Source of the DNA: Lachnospiraceae bacterium
Lineage (GTDB): Bacteria > Bacillota > Clostridia > Lachnospirales > Lachnospiraceae
Direction: 5' to 3'
Assembly (NCBI GenBank): GCA_024695145.1
Contig: JAILIS010000015.1
Span: 1 to 41,466 of the forward strand
Length of the DNA stretch: 41,466 bases
Position numbers and translations under genes: made by a program. Below, piece by piece: positions 18,590-27,649 of this stretch (position 1 is the stretch's first letter; each line of letters opens with the position of its first letter). The notes below the pieces were generated by a model. That model searched no databases and was not told where the DNA came from. It saw only the letters and a program-made list of their open reading frames with translations.

Positions 18590-18617
18590 ATTATATCACA
18601 TTTATTGTTGTTTGCAA
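18590..18617 (-). promoter_or_regulatory. Sigma-A-like promoter
   Basis: On the minus strand TTGCAA (18612-18617) and TATAAT (18590-18595) are separated by 16 bases, about 55 bases before the small gene's ATG. It overlaps the start region expected from the sigma28-like site. Confidence 0.5.
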
Positions 18618-18622
18618 TACTT

Positions 18623-18649
18623 ATATCGGCAAAAAATGATAAATGTTAA
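18623..18649 (-). promoter_or_regulatory. Sigma28 (FliA/SigD)-like promoter
   Basis: On the minus strand TTAA (18646-18649), 15 bases, then GCCGATAT (18623-18630). The flagellar sigma28 consensus is TAAA, 15 bases, GCCGATAA. One mismatch in each box and exact spacing make this a good candidate. Confidence 0.5.
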
Positions 18650-18688
18650 CTGTTGTTCAAAAAAAATTGAAAAAAACTCCAAGACCGC

Positions 18689-20239
18689 TTAATCAGTATA
18701 TCCCGCGCTCAATAACAGCTGTTTTGTATATTCTTTCTTAGGATTGTTGAATATTTCCTCATCAGTTCCCTGTTCAACGATCTCCCCGTCTTTCATAACT
18801 ATTATCCTCGAACACAGCTCATATACAACTTTCAGATCATGGGATATGAACAGGATGGCGATCCCGAGCTTTTTGTTAAGTTCTATGAGCAGATTGATGA
18901 CCTGATTGGAAACGGTCACATCAAGTGCGGAAACAGGCTCATCCGCGATAATGAGTCTAGGCTCGAGCATAAGAGCCAAAGCTATGCACACTCTCTGACG
19001 CTGTCCGCCGGAAAGGGCACTCGGTCTCCTTGCAAGTATTCCCTCATCAAGTCCGACCAGAGAAAGCATTTCCTTTGCCTTTTCCGATCGTTCCTTTGCA
19101 CTGAAGCCGCCTTTTATCCTGAGGGGCTCCTGCAGTATCCATCCTATTGTTTTGGTTGGATTAAGGGATCCGTATGGATCCTGAAAGATCATCTGCGGCA
19201 TTTTCGAGTAATGGATTATCTCTCCTTCCGTATCATCGAGCATACCGAGGATAGTCTTTCCGAGAGTGGTCTTACCGCTTCCGCTCTCACCGACAAGTCC
19301 CATGATCTCACCTTCATACATTGTAAAGGAAGCATTTTTGACTATCGTTTTCTGTTTTGTGCCCGGGATAAGATAACCCGTGACCTTTTTATACCTGGCG
19401 CTGACTGATCTTACCTCAAGGAGCGGCTTCCTGTCCGTATTTTTCTTAGGGACCGCGATCTTGCAAAACTTCGGAATGGCTTCTATCAGATTCTTTGTAT
19501 ACTCTTCTTTCGGATTGTTAAATACTTCCTCCGCATCGCCCTGTTCGACTATCCGTCCCCTGTTCATGACAACCACTCTGCCGCACAGGCTCCTGACGAC
19601 GCTGAGGTCGTGAGAAATGAATAAAATGGCGGTGCCTTTCTCACGGTTAATCTTTTTTAACAGTTCTATGATCTGCGCCTGTATCGTAACATCAAGCGCA
19701 GTTGTCGGCTCATCGGCGATCAGCAGCTTGGGATCGCATATCAGTGCGGCAGCTATCATCACGCGCTGACGCATACCTCCGGACAGTTCATGGGGATATT
19801 TGTAATACAGTTCTTCGACATCATCAAGTTCCACCAGCCGCATCATCTCGAGTGCCGACTTTTTCAGTTCTTCATCCGACAGATCGCTGTGTATCCTGAG
19901 AGCCTCCTCAACCTGCGTTCCTATCGTCAGTACCGGATTAAGACTGGTCATCGGTTCCTGGAATACGACAGCAATATCATCCCCCTGGATCTTACGAAGA
20001 CGGGACCTTGATACTGTCAGAAGTTCTTCGCCCTCAAATACTATCCTGCCCTTCTTCTTCATGTCCTTTCTGGACAGAAGGCCGGCAATGGCATGTGCGG
20101 ACATTGATTTTCCCGAGCCGGACTCCCCGACTATACCGACTATCTCCCCGGCAGATACGGATATGTCAAAATCATACACAACCGTCTCCGGTATGACTGA
20201 ATCCTCTATTTCAATGTGAAGGTCTGTTACTTCAAGCAT
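18689..20239 (-). CDS. Double ATPase of a peptide/nickel ABC importer (DppD-DppF fusion type)
   Basis: A 516-residue protein with two complete ABC domains. The first has Walker A GESGSGKS at 38-45, signature LSGGMRQRV and Walker B LLIADEPTTALD. The second has GESGSGKTT, LSGGQRQRV and LIIADEPVSALD. Both carry the oligopeptide-type signature and switch regions, so both sites should hydrolyse ATP. Fused DppDF/GsiA/YejF-type subunits are known. It overlaps the upstream permease gene by 8 bases and completes the operon with the two permeases and binding protein. It powers uptake of peptides, nickel chelates or similar solutes; the substrate is unknown. Confidence 0.95.
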   Translation of the reverse strand: MLEVTDLHIEIEDSVIPETVVYDFDISVSAGEIVGIVGESGSGKSMSAHAIAGLLSRKDMKKKGRIVFEGEELLTVSRSRLRKIQGDDIAVVFQEPMTSLNPVLTIGTQVEEALRIHSDLSDEELKKSALEMMRLVELDDVEELYYKYPHELSGGMRQRVMIAAALICDPKLLIADEPTTALDVTIQAQIIELLKKINREKGTAILFISHDLSVVRSLCGRVVVMNRGRIVEQGDAEEVFNNPKEEYTKNLIEAIPKFCKIAVPKKNTDRKPLLEVRSVSARYKKVTGYLIPGTKQKTIVKNASFTMYEGEIMGLVGESGSGKTTLGKTILGMLDDTEGEIIHYSKMPQMIFQDPYGSLNPTKTIGWILQEPLRIKGGFSAKERSEKAKEMLSLVGLDEGILARRPSALSGGQRQRVCIALALMLEPRLIIADEPVSALDVTVSNQVINLLIELNKKLGIAILFISHDLKVVYELCSRIIVMKDGEIVEQGTDEEIFNNPKKEYTKQLLLSAGYTD

Positions 20240-21044
20240 TTTTCTTTAAACCGTCTCCCAAAAGTGAAAATCCCAATACTATCAGTGCTATGGTAACTCC
20301 GGTTATAATGGCATAGCTCGGCTCCGAAAAAAGGAAAGCCTGTGCTTCCGAAAGCATCCTTCCGAGTGATGATGAAGGAGGCTGCACTCCTATGCCGAGA
20401 AAACTCATGCTGGCCTCGGCCAGAACGGCATTGTTAAAACCTATGACCGTCGAAGATAAAAGAACCGGGATTATATTGGGCAGAATATGCACAAACATAA
20501 TACGAAGATCACCCGCTCCCATGAGTCTGGCGGACCTGACGTAGTCAAGCTTGGAGCATCTCATGAACTCCGACCTGACGATCCTTGCAAAGCTCGGGAT
20601 GAAAAGTATACCGAGCGAAATGATAACTTTAAAGGTGCCGCTGCCGAATAAAGATATAAAAACCAATGCCAGGAGTATGCTCGGGAACGCAAGAACCGCG
20701 TCATTAAACCTCATGAGTATCTCATCAACGACTCCACCGTAATACCCTGTAAGAGCACCTATGATAATACCGAAGATCACTCCGATAAATACGGTCGCGA
20801 CCGCGATGAACAGCGTGGTCGCACCACCTATGGAAAGGCGGGCGTAAAGATCCCTGCCGAAATTATCGCATCCCATCGGATGTGCCGGTGACGGGTCGGC
20901 AAATTTGGCCGAAGCATCCATGGCATCAGGATCATACGGAGAAAAGATCACTCCGCATATGATGATCGCAAGCATTACAACGATTATCGCGGCTCCTATA
21001 TACATCTCGGGATTTTTCCTGATCCGGAACATTAAATTCTTCAT
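20232..21044 (-). CDS. ABC importer permease, DppC type
   Basis: A 270-residue inner membrane protein with about six segments. The N-terminal OppC/DppC cap reads PYDPDAMDASAKFADPSPAH then MGCDNFGRDLYARL. The EAA loop that docks the ATPase contains NNAVLAEASMSFLGIG. The ATG at 21044 is used because GGGGGA lies 8 bases upstream, and this start sits two bases after the DppB stop. It pairs with the DppB-type gene upstream. Confidence 0.94.
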   Translation of the reverse strand: MKNLMFRIRKNPEMYIGAAIIVVMLAIIICGVIFSPYDPDAMDASAKFADPSPAHPMGCDNFGRDLYARLSIGGATTLFIAVATVFIGVIFGIIIGALTGYYGGVVDEILMRFNDAVLAFPSILLALVFISLFGSGTFKVIISLGILFIPSFARIVRSEFMRCSKLDYVRSARLMGAGDLRIMFVHILPNIIPVLLSSTVIGFNNAVLAEASMSFLGIGVQPPSSSLGRMLSEAQAFLFSEPSYAIITGVTIALIVLGFSLLGDGLKKNA

Positions 21045-21046
21045 GA

Positions 21047-21988
21047 TCAATTCCCCCGCAGTCTCGGATCCAGAACCTGATAAGTTACATCCACAAGAAG
21101 ATTTATGAAGATAACTATCATCGCTATTATTGCTATAATGGCCTGTACAACGGGATAATCCCTGTTGGCTATCGAGGATATGAGCAGTCTTCCGTATCCG
21201 GGAATGGAAAAAACCTGTTCTATGACAAGACTTCCGGCAACGATATCGGCAAGCGTCATTCCGAGAAATGTTATGACCGGAATGACAGCGTTTTTAAGAA
21301 CGTGCTTGTACAGCACATCCATCGTCGAATTCCCTCTGCTGTAAGCTGTCCTGACATAGTCAAGACGACGCTCCGACAGTATTGACGTCTTCAACAGTTT
21401 CGTACTCATGGCGGCTTTCGGAACGGCTATGGCCAACGCTGGAAATATAAGATACGATATGAATTTTCCGAAGTTGATATCATATGATACGAATCCGCCC
21501 GGCGTGAACATGTGAAGAAGCATTCCGAACACATACGTTACCAGGATTCCGAGAAAGAACGGCGGGATCGACATGACAAGCTGTCCGGATACGTCAATAA
21601 CCTTTGCAAATACTCTGTCCTCATATTTGGATGAATACAGCCCGATGGGGATAGAAAGCACAACAACCATGATAAAAGCCATGAGTGTCAGAGTAAGTGT
21701 TATGGGAAGCTTTGACGCGAGCATCGATCTGACACTCACCCCATACGAATACGACACTCCCATATCACCGAAGAAAAAAGACCCGAGCCATGAAAAATAG
21801 CGTACAAAAAACGGCCTGGTAAGTCCCATCTCCTCACGCATCTTCTCAAGCGCTTCGGGTGTGGCATTGATACCAAGCCTGGCCGTTGCCGCGTCACCCG
21901 GTATCATTTCAAAGGCAACGAAAACGAACAGGGTGACGAGCAGAACGGTTATTATAAATGTAAGCAGTTTTTTCAGGACAGCTTTCAT
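21047..21988 (-). CDS. ABC importer permease, DppB type
   Basis: A 313-residue membrane protein with the DppB layout: an N-terminal segment, the RLGINATPEALEKMREEMGL periplasmic-type insert, and about six segments in all. The EAA loop lies near GMTLADIVAGSLVIEQVFSI and the C-terminus ends in a DPRLRG motif. Its start is one base beyond the binding protein stop, with AAGGACAG as ribosome site. It forms the translocation pore with the DppC-type subunit. Confidence 0.95.
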   Translation of the reverse strand: MKAVLKKLLTFIITVLLVTLFVFVAFEMIPGDAATARLGINATPEALEKMREEMGLTRPFFVRYFSWLGSFFFGDMGVSYSYGVSVRSMLASKLPITLTLTLMAFIMVVVLSIPIGLYSSKYEDRVFAKVIDVSGQLVMSIPPFFLGILVTYVFGMLLHMFTPGGFVSYDINFGKFISYLIFPALAIAVPKAAMSTKLLKTSILSERRLDYVRTAYSRGNSTMDVLYKHVLKNAVIPVITFLGMTLADIVAGSLVIEQVFSIPGYGRLLISSIANRDYPVVQAIIAIIAMIVIFINLLVDVTYQVLDPRLRGN

Positions 21989-21989
21989 A

Positions 21990-23507
21990 TCACTGTCCTT
22001 TTAATTTCAGTTTGGCAAAGTCCTGTACATACAGCGGATAGAACGTATATCCTTCGTATTTGTCGGAAAGAGCCACGAATTCAGCCATATCCTGAATATA
22101 TACATTTGCCGCATTCTCGGCAAGATTCTTCTGAAGTTCCTTGTATATCTCAACTCTTTCTTCATCACCGGGTGTAATATAAAGCTTTGCAAAGAGTTCA
22201 TCATACGCCGGATCCGAGTAGTTGGTAAAGTTGTTCTCCGCATCAGATACAAAGCGGTCAAGCATTGCCGTTGCGGTAAGGGATGACGCATCCACTCCTA
22301 TCACGGTCGCTTCATAATTTCTTGCCGTATATACATCCGACAGCCATGTGTTCCATTCAACAAGCTTGATATTCGCATTTACACCGATCTTTTTCAGCTG
22401 TTCGGATATGACCTGTGCAGCCTCCACATGGGGCTGATAGTTTGAAGGAACCGTTATGGAGAAGGAAAATCCGTCAGGATAACCTGCCGATGCAAGCAGT
22501 TCCTTGGCCTTTTCAATATCAGTGGGATATGAATCCGACAGATCGATATAGTATTTACTGAATGCCGGGAACATGCTGCTTCCTACCGGAAAGCCCTTTT
22601 TCTCGCTTGTCAGTTCCAGTATGTTATCGACATCAACGGCATATGAAAGAGCACGACGTACATCAACATTGTCAAAAGGTTTAACGGCATTGTTAAGATA
22701 CAGTGCTTGAACAAGGTTCATCTCACCTTCCAATACCTCAAAGTTATCGTTAAGCTGCTGTGTCTGTGTGACGGTAAGTCTTGCAAACATGTCAACAGCG
22801 CCGCCGTTTAAGTTCATAACTATTGAGTCCGCGTTGGGAATGATCTTAAGTGTAACATCCTCTATATTGGCGGGAGTTCCCCAATATCCGTCAAACTTCT
22901 TCAGTACTATGTTATCCTGCGGTGAACGTGAGACATACATATACGGTCCGGTTCCGATCGGATTCGTTGCCGGTTTTGAATTGCTCCTCGGAATGATCGC
23001 CGCATTTGTATTGGCAATATATGCGGGAAAATCCATATCGGGTTCTTTTAAAGTGATATCGATAAGATTTTTATCTGCTATCTCGACACTTTCAATGTTG
23101 GACAGTCCTGCTATGAGCACCTGTCCGCCCGTAAGACCGGCACATTTTTCTATGCTGTACTTAACATCTTCCGCCTCTACATTTGTACCATCATGAAACT
23201 TCACGCCGTCTCTTAATATAAAGGAATATGTAAACCCGTCAACGGAAACCGAATAATCACTTGCAACTGCAGGTACGATATCTCCGGTCGGATCAGGTTT
23301 TAAAAGTCCTTCATAAACATTGAACAATACTTCTCTGGTTCCTGCCGCTGTTGCTTCATGTGGGTCAAGACTGTCTTCAAGATCTTGCGGAATACCGATC
23401 ACTATCTTGGAAGAAGCATCCGACTTATCACCTGAACATGCCGTCAGTGCAACAGCCGGGATCAATGCCACACATAAAACGAGCGCCAAAATACGTCTCT
23501 TACTCAT
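21990..23507 (-). CDS. Extracellular solute-binding lipoprotein, family 5
   Basis: A 505-residue lipoprotein. The signal peptide ends in the lipobox ALTAC with C24 as the lipidated residue. Family 5 features follow: SLDPHEAT near the N-terminus, a KFHDGTNVEAEDVKYS motif, and the extended three-domain length. It captures a peptide, nickel chelate or similar solute for the downstream permeases. The ATG at 23507 is chosen over an upstream in-frame start because GAGGAGATC lies just ahead and the signal peptide then has normal length. The nrdR terminator sits just upstream, so an unseen promoter or read-through must drive it. Confidence 0.95.
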   Translation of the reverse strand: MSKRRILALVLCVALIPAVALTACSGDKSDASSKIVIGIPQDLEDSLDPHEATAAGTREVLFNVYEGLLKPDPTGDIVPAVASDYSVSVDGFTYSFILRDGVKFHDGTNVEAEDVKYSIEKCAGLTGGQVLIAGLSNIESVEIADKNLIDITLKEPDMDFPAYIANTNAAIIPRSNSKPATNPIGTGPYMYVSRSPQDNIVLKKFDGYWGTPANIEDVTLKIIPNADSIVMNLNGGAVDMFARLTVTQTQQLNDNFEVLEGEMNLVQALYLNNAVKPFDNVDVRRALSYAVDVDNILELTSEKKGFPVGSSMFPAFSKYYIDLSDSYPTDIEKAKELLASAGYPDGFSFSITVPSNYQPHVEAAQVISEQLKKIGVNANIKLVEWNTWLSDVYTARNYEATVIGVDASSLTATAMLDRFVSDAENNFTNYSDPAYDELFAKLYITPGDEERVEIYKELQKNLAENAANVYIQDMAEFVALSDKYEGYTFYPLYVQDFAKLKLKGQ

Positions 23508-23539
23508 TTCTGTGATCTCCTCTCGATCAGATATTTGCA

Positions 23540-23573
23540 TAAAACACTCCGCGCCGTACATACGGTGCGGAGT
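23540..23573 (-). terminator. Terminator after nrdR
   Basis: A 13-bp stem with one mismatch (23546-23558 with 23561-23573, loop of two) is followed on the minus strand by GTTTTAT. It separates the division cluster from the ABC importer operon. Confidence 0.75.
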
Positions 23574-23598
23574 ATAACTGCCTGTATGAAATTATATA

Positions 23599-24048
23599 CT
23601 ATTTAAGAACCTTTTTCAACTCGTCCATGAATGTGTTTACATCCTTGAACTCTCTGTATACCGATGCGAATCTTACATATGCCACAGCATCAAGATCCTT
23701 GAGCTTGCCCATGATCAGTTCGCCTATGATACTGCTCGGTATCTCTTTGTCTTCGTATGAAAAAATGGATGTTTCAACTTCATCTACGATCTGGCTGATC
23801 CTTGAAGCGGATACCGGACGTTTGTGACATGCACGGAGTATTCCGGCTTCTATCTTGGATCTGTCGTATGTTTCCCTGTTATTATCCTTCTTGATGATAA
23901 TAATGGGGATCGTCTCCACCTTCTCATATGTTGTAAATCTCTTGTCGCATTCATCGCATACCCTGCGACGTCTGATTGAATTGTTATCATCTGCAGGGCG
24001 GCTGTCTATAACCCTGGTGTTCTCATGACCGCAAAATGGACACTTCAT
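23599..24048 (-). CDS. nrdR: Ribonucleotide reductase repressor NrdR
   Basis: A 149-residue transcription factor that senses ATP/dATP and represses ribonucleotide reductase genes. The N-terminal zinc ribbon uses C3, C6, C31 and C34 (CPFCG, CDEC). The ATP-cone spans about 46-136. The ribosome site GGAGAG precedes the ATG. It follows ftsZ by 17 bases and is likely cotranscribed, a linkage of DNA precursor control and cell division. No NrdR box was found in the window. Confidence 0.97.
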   Translation of the reverse strand: MKCPFCGHENTRVIDSRPADDNNSIRRRRVCDECDKRFTTYEKVETIPIIIIKKDNNRETYDRSKIEAGILRACHKRPVSASRISQIVDEVETSIFSYEDKEIPSSIIGELIMGKLKDLDAVAYVRFASVYREFKDVNTFMDELKKVLK

Positions 24049-24065
24049 AAGTTCTCTCCTGTTCT

Positions 24066-25469
24066 TTACTTATTATTCTTAAGGAAATCCGGTATCTTTA
24101 TCGACTTGGCTTCGACCTTGCTCTCAAGCGGAGCGGCGGGTCTTGAAATACCGGATAAAGAACTTACTGTACGCTGCGTCGGCTGCGACGGTGTCGGAAT
24201 ACCCTGCTGTGTTGCGGAAATACCGGGCTGTAAAGGCATGGTACCGGTTATGCCGGGCTGATTGATCCCGGGATTTGCATTTATTCCGGGAGAGATCGGC
24301 TGCTGATACGTACCCATCTGTGATCCGTACATAGGCTGCGCCATACCCTGCATGCCCTGCATCATCTGACCGCCCATCTGACCACCGAGTCCGTTCACAC
24401 CGGGCATATTGACGCCCATCTGTGCTCCCGACATACCCATACCGGGCATTCCCATACCCTGCTGGGGCCTTCTTGCGTATTTATTGACAGGCTGTGCTGC
24501 CGCAGCGGCTTTTGCCGCATTTTCATCAATACCTGTTGCAAATACGGTAACCGTACACGTATCGGCATCTCTTGTATCATCTCTTGCACCCATGATGAGG
24601 TTGACCTCATCACCTGTGATATCGCGTACGTACTCTACCGCATCATAAGCGTCATAAAGTGAAATATCACCGGAAATATTAACTATCAGATCGCTCGCGC
24701 CCTGAATGGTCGTTTCAAGGAGCGGAGAATTGACGGCAAGTTTAACTGCTTCAACAGCCTTGTCATCGCCGCTGGCCATACCGATACCGAGATGAGCGAT
24801 ACCTTTGTCCTGCATAACGGTCCGAACATCCGCAAAATCCAGATTGATAAGTGAGGGAACGTTTATAAGATCTGTGATACCTCTGACACCCTGCTGTAAA
24901 ACCTCATCGGCTTTCTTGAGTGCATCGGCCATGCTTGTTCTTCTGTCTACTATATCGAGAAGTTTGTCATTCGGGATAACGATGAGAGTATCAACGTTCT
25001 GTTTAAGCTTTTCAATACCGCCGATAGCATTTTCCATTCTCTTTCTGGCTTCAAATCTGAAAGGTTTGGTAACTATCCCGACGGTAAGAGCACCCTGCTC
25101 TTTTGCTATCTTGGCAATGACAGGTGCCGCACCGGTTCCTGTGCCGCCGCCCATACCACATGTTACAAATACCATGTGTGCCCCCTTTATGGCGGTAGCT
25201 ATAGTCTCTGCCGATTCTTCCGCTGCTTTTTCACCGATCTCGGGAACAGCTCCGGCTCCCAGACCCTGTGTCAGCTTTTCTCCTATCTGTAAAAGCCTGT
25301 GGGAATTGCACATCTTAAGTGCCTGACTGTCTGTATTGACCCCCAGAAATTCAACTCCCGCAATGTTTTCTTCAACCATGCGGTTAACCGCATTGTTTCC
25401 GGCCCCGCCGACCCCGACGACGAGAATTCTCGCTGCAGCTTCTACTTCATTACTCTTAATCTCCAGCAC
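24066..25469 (-). CDS. ftsZ: Cell division protein FtsZ with a Met/Gly/Gln-rich linker
   Basis: Tubulin-like GTPase that forms the division ring. The 467-residue protein has the GTP signature GGGTGTG (107-113), the T7 loop region near [11 protein letters not shown], and the C-terminal tail IKIPDFLKN that binds FtsA/SepF-like partners. The linker between (about 335-430) is dominated by Met, Gly, Gln and Pro in short repeats such as GMPGMGMSG and [14 protein letters not shown]. The start is GTG with GGAGG 8 bases upstream. A promoter-like pair lies at 25581-25609. No ftsA gene is adjacent. Confidence 0.97.
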   Translation of the reverse strand: MLEIKSNEVEAAARILVVGVGGAGNNAVNRMVEENIAGVEFLGVNTDSQALKMCNSHRLLQIGEKLTQGLGAGAVPEIGEKAAEESAETIATAIKGAHMVFVTCGMGGGTGTGAAPVIAKIAKEQGALTVGIVTKPFRFEARKRMENAIGGIEKLKQNVDTLIVIPNDKLLDIVDRRTSMADALKKADEVLQQGVRGITDLINVPSLINLDFADVRTVMQDKGIAHLGIGMASGDDKAVEAVKLAVNSPLLETTIQGASDLIVNISGDISLYDAYDAVEYVRDITGDEVNLIMGARDDTRDADTCTVTVFATGIDENAAKAAAAAQPVNKYARRPQQGMGMPGMGMSGAQMGVNMPGVNGLGGQMGGQMMQGMQGMAQPMYGSQMGTYQQPISPGINANPGINQPGITGTMPLQPGISATQQGIPTPSQPTQRTVSSLSGISRPAAPLESKVEAKSIKIPDFLKNNK

Positions 25470-25580
25470 GTCTGACTCCTCCTTACAATCACTAAACTAT
25501 CCCTCATATATGTATGTATCAAAGACAAAATCAACCACAATTTGTTACGTTAACAATATTACGTAAACCCATACAAACAT

Positions 25581-25609
25581 ATAATATATATATTTGCTGA
25601 ATTTATCAA
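25581..25609 (-). promoter_or_regulatory. Candidate sigma-A promoter for ftsZ
   Basis: On the minus strand TTGATA (25604-25609), 17 bases, TATTAT (25581-25586), in the AT-rich 167-base gap upstream of ftsZ. A separate ftsZ promoter is common in the cluster. Confidence 0.5.
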
Positions 25610-25636
25610 CACTTTTTTTCAATTTTTACATATTTT

Positions 25637-26476
25637 TTATTCACCGGCTTCGTCGCCGGCGTTTTCGGATCCGTTTGCACCATCTTCTTCGTCGTCTTCC
25701 CCGTCATTTTCCTCTTCGGAAATCTCATTCGGATCCTTATCTTTATCGAACGAGAAATTAACTTCCTCTCCGACATAGTTTTCCATGTGAAGCGTTCCCG
25801 AATATCCCTGCAGTTTGGGAAGGAGCAGATGCATCTCATTGATCTTCTCGTCGATAAAATCATCCGTCCCGAGTGAAACCCGCGCATTCCCGAAATAAAG
25901 AGTAATGTTCTCTTCGGAGTCAAAAGCTATCCTGTCAGTCTGGATATCATATTTTCCGAGAAGCTGTGTGACGCTCAGTATGGTTAAAAAAACAGATGAT
26001 TTTTTAACCGGGAGCGGCTCGTGCAGCACGACATAATCAAAAGAAAGCCCCGTCACAAACGGGATCCCTTCCATGATGCTGTTAGAGCTTTCCACAACGA
26101 TGCCGTCCTTGTCAAAGTACATATAGTGACCGAGGTATTCGACATAACCTGCGACCGCTTTCTCGTAAACGTTTATGCGTACCGAATTGGCATTTATTAT
26201 CTCCACATCCATCTTCTCGATAAACGGGATATCTTCAATGCTCTTATCACGGTACATCAGAGACAGTACGAGCGAATTGTACGAATACGGGCCGGTAAAC
26301 ACCATATCTTTGATCTCTTCATCCGTATAGTGTGAATTGCCCGTAATGGTAACGCTTGTTATTGAATAATTATACCAAAGATACAAAACGGCTGCCGTCA
26401 GTAATGCCATTACGACAACGACAATAAGCAGCACTCGGAGGGCCTTATTGTTCCGAAATATCGCCGGAGCCTTCAT
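25637..26476 (-). CDS. ftsQ: Cell division protein FtsQ/DivIB
   Basis: Part of the FtsQLB-type complex that activates septal wall synthesis. The 279-residue protein has a short basic N-terminus, one membrane segment (about 13-34), a POTRA domain (about 36-104, ITSVTITGNSHYTDEEI) and a beta domain. The last 36 residues are strongly acidic (DEE, DDEED, DEAGE repeats) and lie outside the cell, an unusual tail. The start is one base after the ftsW stop, using GGAGGGG as ribosome site. Sequence conservation of this family is low, so the call rests on topology, POTRA and neighbours. Confidence 0.9.
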   Translation of the reverse strand: MKAPAIFRNNKALRVLLIVVVVMALLTAAVLYLWYNYSITSVTITGNSHYTDEEIKDMVFTGPYSYNSLVLSLMYRDKSIEDIPFIEKMDVEIINANSVRINVYEKAVAGYVEYLGHYMYFDKDGIVVESSNSIMEGIPFVTGLSFDYVVLHEPLPVKKSSVFLTILSVTQLLGKYDIQTDRIAFDSEENITLYFGNARVSLGTDDFIDEKINEMHLLLPKLQGYSGTLHMENYVGEEVNFSFDKDKDPNEISEEENDGEDDEEDGANGSENAGDEAGE

Positions 26477-26477
26477 C

Positions 26478-27626
26478 CTACCCCTCCAGTCGTATGTTTC
26501 TCGAAACGCTCAGGACCAGTCCCATCTCTGCAAGAAGGAACACTATGGACGATCCTCCGTAACTGATGAACGGAAGGGTTATTCCCGTATTGGGAATGGT
26601 ATTGGTCACGACCGCAATGTTAAGGATGACCTGTATCGATATGTGTGCCATCACTCCGACGACCAGCAAAGCCCCGAACATATCCTGCGCGTTGTTTGCG
26701 ATCACCATGAACCTCCATATCAGAAGCATGAACAGAAGTATTATTGCTATGGCTCCGAAAAGACCGAGCTCTTCGCATATTATTGAAAAGATCATATCAT
26801 TCTGCGCCTCGGGGAGATAACCGAGCTTCTGGATACTCTCTCCAAGACCTTTTCCGAAGAAATCACCCGAGCCGATCGCGTATAATGCCTGAAGTGTCTG
26901 AAACCCTTTATCCGCCGCATAGCTTTCGGGATCGAGCCACGCTTTGATACGGGCAAATCTGTATGACAAAGATGCGGGAATGATGTCGTATTTGACCAGA
27001 AGCACCACGCCAATGGCAACAGCAAGTGCAACGGCTGCTATCACAAAGTATTCTTTGTACTGCGGAGTCGCAACAAACAGCATCATGAGCACTATACAGA
27101 ATATAATGATGGCGGAACTCAGATTCTCGGTGATCGTAAGCACGCAGAACGCATGCGGCACCGCAAGTAGCAGGACAAGTATGAAGCCGCGTTTTTCTTT
27201 TATTTCGTCCCCGAATCTGCACACAACAGATGCGAAAAAGATGATCAGTGCAAGCTTTGCAACTTCGGCAGGCTGAAGCGACATACCAAGGTTAAGCCAT
27301 CTTCTCGCGCCGCCCGCTTCATATCCCAGAGGTGTCAGGACAAGTAATATGAGCACGAGCGATACAACATATGCAAGTGCCGCAAACCTCTGGACAATAT
27401 GATAATCCACCAGCATCACCGCAAACAGCACTGCAACGCCTATGGCAGATGCTATGGCCTGTTTTCTGAAATAAAATGCCGGATCTTCGAACTTGATGTT
27501 GGCTTCATACGAACTGGTCGAATACAACATAACCAGTCCGAACAGCATCAGAAAGATTACGATGAACAGCATTGTATAATCAAAGAAGTATTTTCTTTTC
27601 TTTTTGGGCTTGGCCTGTCCGCTCAT
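26478..27626 (-). CDS. ftsW: SEDS peptidoglycan polymerase FtsW/SpoVE
   Basis: A ten-segment SEDS glycosyltransferase of 382 residues that polymerises septal peptidoglycan with its cognate transpeptidase, the gene just upstream. Motifs include LQPAEVAKLALI, the long outside loop with EAQNDMIFSIICEELG, and the C-terminal PFISYGGSS. The ATG at 27626 is used because GGAG lies 7 bases upstream; an in-frame TTG five codons earlier would overlap that site. FtsW and the sporulation form SpoVE cannot be separated by sequence alone. Confidence 0.95.
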   Translation of the reverse strand: MSGQAKPKKKRKYFFDYTMLFIVIFLMLFGLVMLYSTSSYEANIKFEDPAFYFRKQAIASAIGVAVLFAVMLVDYHIVQRFAALAYVVSLVLILLVLTPLGYEAGGARRWLNLGMSLQPAEVAKLALIIFFASVVCRFGDEIKEKRGFILVLLLAVPHAFCVLTITENLSSAIIIFCIVLMMLFVATPQYKEYFVIAAVALAVAIGVVLLVKYDIIPASLSYRFARIKAWLDPESYAADKGFQTLQALYAIGSGDFFGKGLGESIQKLGYLPEAQNDMIFSIICEELGLFGAIAIILLFMLLIWRFMVIANNAQDMFGALLVVGVMAHISIQVILNIAVVTNTIPNTGITLPFISYGGSSIVFLLAEMGLVLSVSRNIRLEG

Positions 27627-27649
27627 ATACTCTCCGCACAAAGATCAGA

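Noticed and set aside
18650..18690. T-rich stretch after the double ATPase as a terminator
   Set aside because: T tracts are present but only a 5-bp A/T stem precedes or spans them; not convincing.
24300..24460. Plus-strand and off-frame Gly/Pro-rich frames opposite ftsZ
   Set aside because: Produced by the low-complexity linker of FtsZ read in other frames.
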